Position numbers and translations under genes: made by a program. From assembly GCA_009617715.1 (NCBI GenBank), contig VTFK01000008.1, positions 620,001 to 684,000 on the forward strand: a stretch of DNA of 64,000 nt, written 5' to 3'. How positions within the stretch are numbered: position 1 is the stretch's first letter; the number at the start of each line of letters is the position of its first letter. The notes beneath the pieces were generated by a model that made no database searches, was not told the DNA's origin, and worked only from the letters and a program-made list of their open reading frames with translations. The DNA comes from Plectrocnemia conspersa. Lineage: Eukaryota; Arthropoda; Insecta; Trichoptera; Polycentropodidae. Below, in pieces: positions 57,320-64,000 of the stretch.

Positions 57320-58970
57320 GAAACAATAAAACAAATTGTATTAATAATTAAAATATTAAGGTACTATATATACAATTTAAATATATTTTTAGCAGTACTT
57401 TTATTTGCGGTAAATATATTAAAATTATGTATATAAGTACTCATTTCAATTTATTTGCAAATATGAAATTGCGTTAAAGCGTGCGTAAATAATGATAAAA
57501 TACATTTTTATTATATTGTGCACATTTGAAGAAAAAATTCAAATTACCACCCCACGTTTTCATCCCTCATAATCGACGGAGTATAGAGTACCATTGAAAA
57601 GAGTTGGAATACAAATAGAATCGAAATTGTTCCCCTCTCTTGTGCCTTTAATATAATGCATATATACAGGGCCGAGCGCAACTTGGTACAATCCGGAAGG
57701 CTTTCACGGTAAAAATTAATTGCGCCGAAACGGCGTTTTTATACGCTAATTTGTATTTTAACTGTGGGGGGTTTAGACTTTATTTTTATGATTTAATCGC
57801 TCGGTAAAAGCGCAAGTGACCTCCGCAAAAAAGGGTTTCACGTCATTTCATATTATTATTTTTTATTGAAGAATATTTTTTTTATTAAAAGATTTAAGGA
57901 GAAACCAAGCTCTACACCCCTTGATCGTTAGAGACGTGATTATTTTTACCTAGCGCGATTATATTCGTCGTTTGTATAAAAGCTTTTCCGGATGCATTTT
58001 CCTTCCTTCCGGCGTCGTCTCTGCGGGAAACGAGATACCGACGTTCGCGGTTAAGCGATTTAACAAGGAAGAATCATGATACGAACTTGATTTAAAATTT
58101 AAAGTGAAAGTAAATGTTGTGTTTTTCATAATTATGGCAAAAATTATTGGCTTAATGTTTTATTCATTATATTTGATACAGCGAAGTAGAGATTTAATTA
58201 ATTTTGTTCCGCGTCTACGTTCCATAATTATTTTGTAAATCATACATTTCATTACAAAATAATTTAATATATCAACGGAAGTTTATTTATTATTATAACG
58301 TTTATTAGTATTAGTAAAGTATATAAGTAAATTCAATTATGGTAAAATTATATTTATGGGTTTCGGACAAAGAATTACAGACTAGAGAGCGAATTTCAGA
58401 TTGCTTCAAAGTTATTGAGTAACCTTGTTTTAGAAGCGCATTGTTATATTGTGTTGTTCTTGTATTTGGAGCATATTAAATCGTAACAAATAGTTTTCTA
58501 TCCTTTTGTTGCTCTTTTCATTATTATTACTATGGTTAAAATGTGCCTAAATATAAGTTTATAAAGCATGTGTATGATTAAATATGAATGTATGAATAAA
58601 TAATATGAAAAACTCCTGATACAAGTCAATGAAAAATAGCTGAAAGTTCAAATCAAATATAAACTTGCGTTTTTTAATTTGTATTGTCTGGGAGATTATG
58701 TTTTCCTAGATTTTCCTAATCTTATAAAGCAATAATTCAAATAAAATTGCGTTACAACGTATATAGTGACATCACTGATTTATAGCCTTTGTTTTAGTCT
58801 GGGGTCTTACTGTTAACTTGTGGGTGTTGATTGTGTTTACTTAGTTATAACGCATTAGACTATTGAATGGTATATTTCAACAAAACATTTAAAATAAATA
58901 TATTTTATTTGATAGTGGCTACAATTTCATTTTGATTTCAATCTAGATAATATTTCTGATTCTTGTATTA
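57320..58970. other. Region upstream of the tincar-like gene
   Basis: No coding region seen. GC-richer patches at 57660-57740 and 57950-58070 could contain the promoter or an unplaced noncoding first exon of the minus-strand gene; no site could be fixed. Confidence 0.35.
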
Positions 58971-58975
58971 TCCTG

Positions 58976-59000
58976 TTGTAACGCATTGGGCTAACGCATG
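58976..59000 (+). repeat. LINE 3'-tail module fragment, head-to-head with the LINE tail
   Basis: GTTGTAACGCATTGGGCTAA carries the constant loop motif on the plus strand and stops where the minus-strand LINE tail (TTATTTATTTATTT) begins. The second stem arm is absent. Confidence 0.5.
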
Positions 59001-60100
59001 TTATTTATTTATTTATTTATTAAAATTATAACCATCGTGACCTGACAGGCAAACCCAATGCGTCACGATAGTTAAAAGTACTAATACATCATAATACATA
59101 CAAATATAAACAAGACAAAACAACAGACACAAATCACCTCAACAGGGTGTGCATTGTCCCATACGAACTGAACCAAAACTCCATATGTGCAAGAGAAAAT
59201 GTCAATATTTCTATGGACAGAATTGAGCAGATAAATAGCCTTGGCCAGAGAAGAGTTGGCAAGTGCTCCAGTTCTAGACTTAACAGGCAAGAATAGTGGA
59301 CGCGACCGAGAACTATAACCACCTTCAGGAGCCCACATTTGAAGCCGCTCGAGCACTGAAGGATTGTCTACGATGCCCTTGAGCAATTTCCAGAAGTGTT
59401 TAATTACATAAACACTTCTGCGAGTCGACAAAGAAACGTATCCCAGGGCTCCCAAAATAAAAGCACTGGGAAACAAGAACGGATAATACCCGTATTCCTT
59501 CAAGTATAAATATCGAAGAAATTTACGTTGTACTTTTTTTCCAGCTTCAATTCATTACATTGATTCATTACGCCTGGGATCCAAATGATGGAGCTAGTTT
59601 CTAGTATGCTGCGGACTAGAGTATCATAAAGAGTGCGCAATACTAAAGTATTCCTGAAGTAACGCGCATTTCTCAAGATAAAACCGAGCATTTTTAAGGA
59701 TTTGCTATGAGTCTCTGCAATGTGCTGGCTAAATTTCCAACGTTCTTCGAAAGTCACTCCTAAATCCTTAGTTGAAGAAAACCTTTCCAGAAAATATCCG
59801 CCTAGATGGTATGAATATTTTGCCGGCGTTAATGACCTTGAAAATGAAATTGTGTGACATTTCTTTACACTGAAAGGCAATTGGTTATAGCAAGCCCATT
59901 TCCATATAGAGTTGAGATCCTCCTGTAGGTCGAGGGAATCAGAAATCGAATGCATTTTCTTGTAAATTTTCAAGTCATCTGCATATAATAAAAAATCTGA
60001 ATGCTCTATTGCTGTTTCTATGTCATTAATGAACAATAAAAACAAAAATGGACCCAAACTGGATCCTTGAGGTACTCCAGTAGGGGTCTTATATCGTTAT
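59001..60100 (-). mobile_element. 5'-truncated LINE, reverse-transcriptase C-terminal half
   Basis: Minus strand: TPTGVPQGSSLGPFLFLLFI (truncated just before it, near 60097), active site YADDLKIY, NQLPFSVKKCHTISFSR, STKDLGVTFEERWKFSQHI, ETSSIIWIPG, to a frameshift at about 59505. A second frame follows (59503-59081), reading YGYYPFLFPSAFILGALGYV, then a C-terminal region ending VQFVWDNAHP. The 3' end has the hairpin ATCGTGAC/GTCACGAT (59069-59062 and 59041-59034) and a (TAAA)n tail at 59001-59022. A jockey-like clade fits best. Endonuclease and fingers are missing, so it is dead. Confidence 0.8.
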
Positions 60101-63100
60101 GTTAAAATACAAATATAATAATAATTAGGTATGTATTTTCGATAAAAGTTATTTTCGTATTCGTTTGCCTACACTGTTGTTTCTGTTAGGGTTAGAATCT
60201 ATTGGGCCTTAGTCACAGCATTATTTTGCTTAGAGCGTGTGTTTTAAATGGCCGTGTTAATACATAATCCTGTTTAGTGTGAAGTATATTTATTGCTCGT
60301 TATAACCAAATAGATGTTGTGAATTTGAGGCAGTTAAAAGATAAAAATTTAGAAGCATCTGTTGCTACTGATAAATGATACAAAAATAAAAAAATGTTTT
60401 AATAGTTGTAATAATAAATGAATTTTATAAAGTGTGCAGAATTATTCTCGGGGGTTAAAAAAAAGCGGACGTTTAAAACGTTTCTAAAATTGTTATAGCG
60501 ACTATGTTGAAAAAAATAGAAGTATTTATAAAAAAATGCTTTTAATTATAGTAATTAATGTATATGTTGTGGTAATTTAATTATTAGATTTAAAGCTTTA
60601 ACACCGAATCTAGACAAATAAAATTTTATGGTATGTCCTTATTTTATTCAGATTTATAAGTAATAGATTTAGATTTGTATCCATTCTCAGATGACTAACC
60701 CGATTACTTATACGTGTGGGCAAATCGTTCGGACAAGATCGACTAAAAACAAGAAAAACATATCAAATTCATCTCGTACATATAAAGGGGAGAATCTTTT
60801 CAATATACCATAAACAACCCATCAATTGTGTTACGCGCCGATAAGTGACTCACGATCAAACGAACTTTCTCAGAAAAAATGGGTAAACGGCCAAGATTGA
60901 TGTGACAAGATATAGGGGAAATTTGTTTTAAGGGTGTATATTTATATATTTTTCCTTATTGTCATTGCCCCGTGAAAATGCTCATTATAGATACATAAAT
61001 TTCATCAATGAAGCGTGATTTTCTGTAATACAATCAATTAGATTCACTATAAAGAAAATATGTTTTTAAAAAGTATATTTTTGTAGGAATTGCGTGGGAA
61101 GATGAGCTTTAGAATGCATCTGTTGCAGAACTTGTAGGTGCACTTCGACATTATTTCAAAGCGGCTTTCGCTGTCTGGAAAACTCTCGGCATTTTACCAT
61201 TCCTCTCCTTTTATGTCTGTTATTTTTTCGTTACTTATTCCGTATTGTTTACTTTATATTATAATGTATAATAATAAATTAATATGTTGTGTATTTTGTT
61301 ATAGATATAATCTTATATTGTACATTTATATCATATCTTCGGTTTATTTAATTTGCGGACTTGCGTAAACTCTGACGAAGCAGACGACTATGACGGAAGA
61401 GAAAGAAAAAGGAGGATAAGTGGATTTAGCAGCCTCAACTGTAGACAATAGTCAATAGCCTCAGGGAGCACCAGAGAGAGACAGGAGGGGGATAGATTGA
61501 AAAAGAATAAAGAGAGCCTAATTGTTGCCGGAGAGGATTCGCGTCAAGTGACTCGGCAAGGATTATGGGCCAAGTCGACTGACTGCTTACTAAGTACTCT
61601 TGGTGCTACGATTCTACGCTAATCAGATAAAGGGATTTTTTCGAGCGGAAGCACTTCCGGGGTGAATATTATTAATCGGAAGACGTGCTGACAAATCGAT
61701 CTTTGAGCTGAGGCTGCGTTTGCAACTAGGTGTAAAATTAGCTATTTAAAGAGCCTATCTACATATATAATGTTAACTTTGCACTTAATTACATGACGCT
61801 GGAGTGTCCTTAAGTGTGCAAAAATATACTTCATAAATCACACATTGTCGCCGCGCAAAAAACGCACCCCTCGGATTTTGTTGTCGCCCGTTGCATACGC
61901 TTCAATATAAATAATAGTAGCATGAAGTCCAAAGCTTATAAAAAAATTGGAGCGACAGACTCAATTTATCATCCTGACCTGAATGAGACACTCCTGAGGG
62001 ACAAAACGGTCCCGGAAAAGTAATGTATAAGCGGCGAGACGGAAAAAAAGCTCATCGAGCTTAATCATATGATGGACGATGTCTTGGATGTATGGTGTAT
62101 TATATGACGCTATAGGCTATGACAAAGAAAAATAAATCTTATGCAAATGTCAAATCTAAAATCCCTCGAGCTCAATCTTAAATCAAACTTTGGTAAGACA
62201 TGCATTGTTTGAAAGTAGCTTTTCCGTGAGTGTTAGCTCACCGTACAACTTGGATATCCTATAGTTGTCTTCAAGCTCGACTTGTTACCAGTAAAACTAT
62301 TGACAAACTGCGTTAAGTTTTCTGTGAGAAAATGGAACACTGTTTGATCCCGGGACCTGTGAATTTTACCAAGACACCCTTGTCATCTCTTCGAGTGGGT
62401 TTATCTAGATACTTTGCCAATTAGAGACCCTTGCAGACTTATTCCAGTGGACCGTTCGTTGTTACAATTTAGTGGCACGCAATTAAAACTTTCACATCGA
62501 AGCACTAACTCAGTGTTTCTCCATTAGATTATAAATTGGGATGTATACGTAACATAACATAAGACTCAAAGTAATCAAATACTGGTAATATTTATAATAT
62601 AATTGAAAGCTTTTATACAAATTGATATTTAATACAACTTTAATTAATTTTCATATTGCCAATTCATTTCAGGGTTTGTTAACTTTCCAACAAACCAATT
62701 ACTAATAAATGTAACAAACAGGATTGAATTGCATTAAATCAATTAATGAAAATATCAATCAATATTGCGGAGTCGGTGATTTAATTAAATTTTGGTCAAA
62801 TGTTGCTCTTTTGTGTTATCAAAAAAGTCTCTTAATATGAATAAAATAAAACTTAAAACATTAAGGCCGCATAACAAAATATCATAATATAATTACATAG
62901 CACATGCACGTCTTCCATGCATCTGAGGGGTGACAGAAAAGATCGGAAGAACCCTGATGAAGCACAATATCCGAACTATTTTCCAATCTAAAAGCAAAGT
63001 TGGTTCAATTGAACCAATTTTGGTTTTATTACACTACTCTTATGTAAAGCCGAAATATTTTTTTCTCTAATTATTGTACCATTGAATTTTTTTAAATTTA

Positions 63101-64000
63101 TTTAATGGATTCTAATGATTCAATGGAGTCACAAGGGTCATTAGAATTTATCTAGCCATTAAATAGTTTCTTTCCTTATTTTACATATTTTTGCTTATGA
63201 AGAATGATTTTAGATTTTGCAAATAATTAATTAATGACATCAATGTCTTGTTTTTTCGATTATTTAATTTATATTTAATTGCATGTTAACATTTCGGGCT
63301 TAGCTCATAATTTCTATTCTCCAATTGTTTTAACAAAACCTAGTAGTAACCTCTTCTCGACTAAGATACCCTATACAGTGATCTTTATTGACTGTAAAGT
63401 CTTCATTATCCTTTCAGCAATAATTAAATATTGATCATTCCATAGATCACTTAGTGCATTTTTAATTTGCTACTTAATTTTGGCATTGCCTCCACTGTGT
63501 TCCATTTGATTTTCACGTCTAAAATGAGGTTAAATTTTTTTTCAACTTTAAAAACATACTTTTGTAAAATGTAAATATATAAAAAATGCTTCATAAAATT
63601 TCTTAAGAAATTAGAAAATTTTTCGTGAAATGAGAATTATCGATTTAGCATTTTTCTCGTGAAATTTTCGAAAATAAACACTAATTGTAATGTATTTTTT
63701 TGCAATTAAAAGTGTTCTGCAAATATTTTAAATAGCTTGAATTGCATCTTTTTAATAAAATATCATATGTATGTTATACATTTTTTAGCAAAATATAAGT
63801 AAGTATGTGTTTCATTACGTACATAATGCATCAAATTAGTATACGATGAAATATAAATTTAAAAAAATTAGATTTTCATTAAATTGAAACATAGATTTTT
63901 AATATGTATTAAATAAAAAAAAAAACAGGCAACGCTTAGTTGATAATAAGCAAAAATAATATGCAGGTCGAATAAAAAAAATATGCAGCTTTTTCTTCGA
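60101..64000. other. Right flank, no gene recognised
   Basis: AT-rich DNA with a GC-richer stretch at about 61370-61700. Frames at 61138-61368 and 61814-62023 on plus lack domains and partner exons. No repeat could be named. Confidence 0.4.

Noticed and set aside
1..64000. CRISPR arrays, bacterial operons, rRNA genes
   Set aside because: No regularly spaced repeats with unique spacers, no Shine-Dalgarno-led gene strings and no rRNA-like sequence were seen; introns and element types show a eukaryotic genome.

Overview
The window is eukaryotic and almost certainly an insect genome. It is very AT-rich, its genes are split by GT-AG introns, and it carries conserved animal genes plus a typical insect set of transposable elements (piggyBac, mariner, Ty3/Gypsy, jockey/CR1-type LINEs, hAT-like and pogo-like pieces). 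No prokaryotic features (operons, CRISPR, Shine-Dalgarno sites) were seen. I rebuilt the host genes by joining conceptual exons whose splice phases agree. All four lie on the minus strand.

Layout. (1) 1301-5341: a WIPI4/WDR45-type PROPPIN gene, five exons, whose C-terminal exon was not found and probably lies beyond the left edge. A dead piggyBac transposase piece lies downstream at 560-1060, and a 155-bp inverted-repeat element lies in its first intron. (2) 6941-7934 and 14817-15840: two tandem paralogous genes for small PDZ proteins of about 211-218 residues. They have six coding exons each with identical intron phases and nearly identical exon sizes, and a duplicated block of about 80 bp upstream of each start that looks like a shared promoter. 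Between them is an extremely AT-rich tract with degenerate repeated modules. (3) 16.5-20.9 kb: AT-rich spacer with a tRNA-like relic and an eroded mariner transposase. (4) 21054-57121: one very large gene, rebuilt as nine coding exons and about 1134 residues with eight predicted membrane segments. It fits the Drosophila cardioblast gene tincar (tinc). Its third intron is about 22.8 kb and is a transposon sink: hAT-like and pogo/Tigger-like pieces, three copies of a 0.7-kb LTR-like element (one nested in a LINE remnant), a 5'-truncated LINE, a tRNA-like SINE head, and a full-length 5.7-kb Ty3/Gypsy element. (5) 59-60.1 kb: a second, 5'-truncated LINE upstream of tincar. The rest, to 64 kb, shows no recognisable gene.

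The most interesting signals are these. A short LINE 3'-tail module is present in at least four copies. Each can fold into a stem-loop with paired base changes between copies, a constant loop motif (G[C/T]ATTGGG...CTGT) and a following (TAAA)n-type tail; a second LINE family here has its own 3' hairpin. The Gypsy element has LTRs that are identical by eye around an interior full of frame breaks. The PDZ gene pair has kept its exon architecture and an upstream block.

The genes do not form a pathway. WIPI4 acts in autophagy. The PDZ pair resembles the Zasp/PDLIM class of muscle or cytoskeletal adaptors. Tincar is a membrane protein of heart and other tissues in flies. A muscle/heart neighbourhood is only a speculation.
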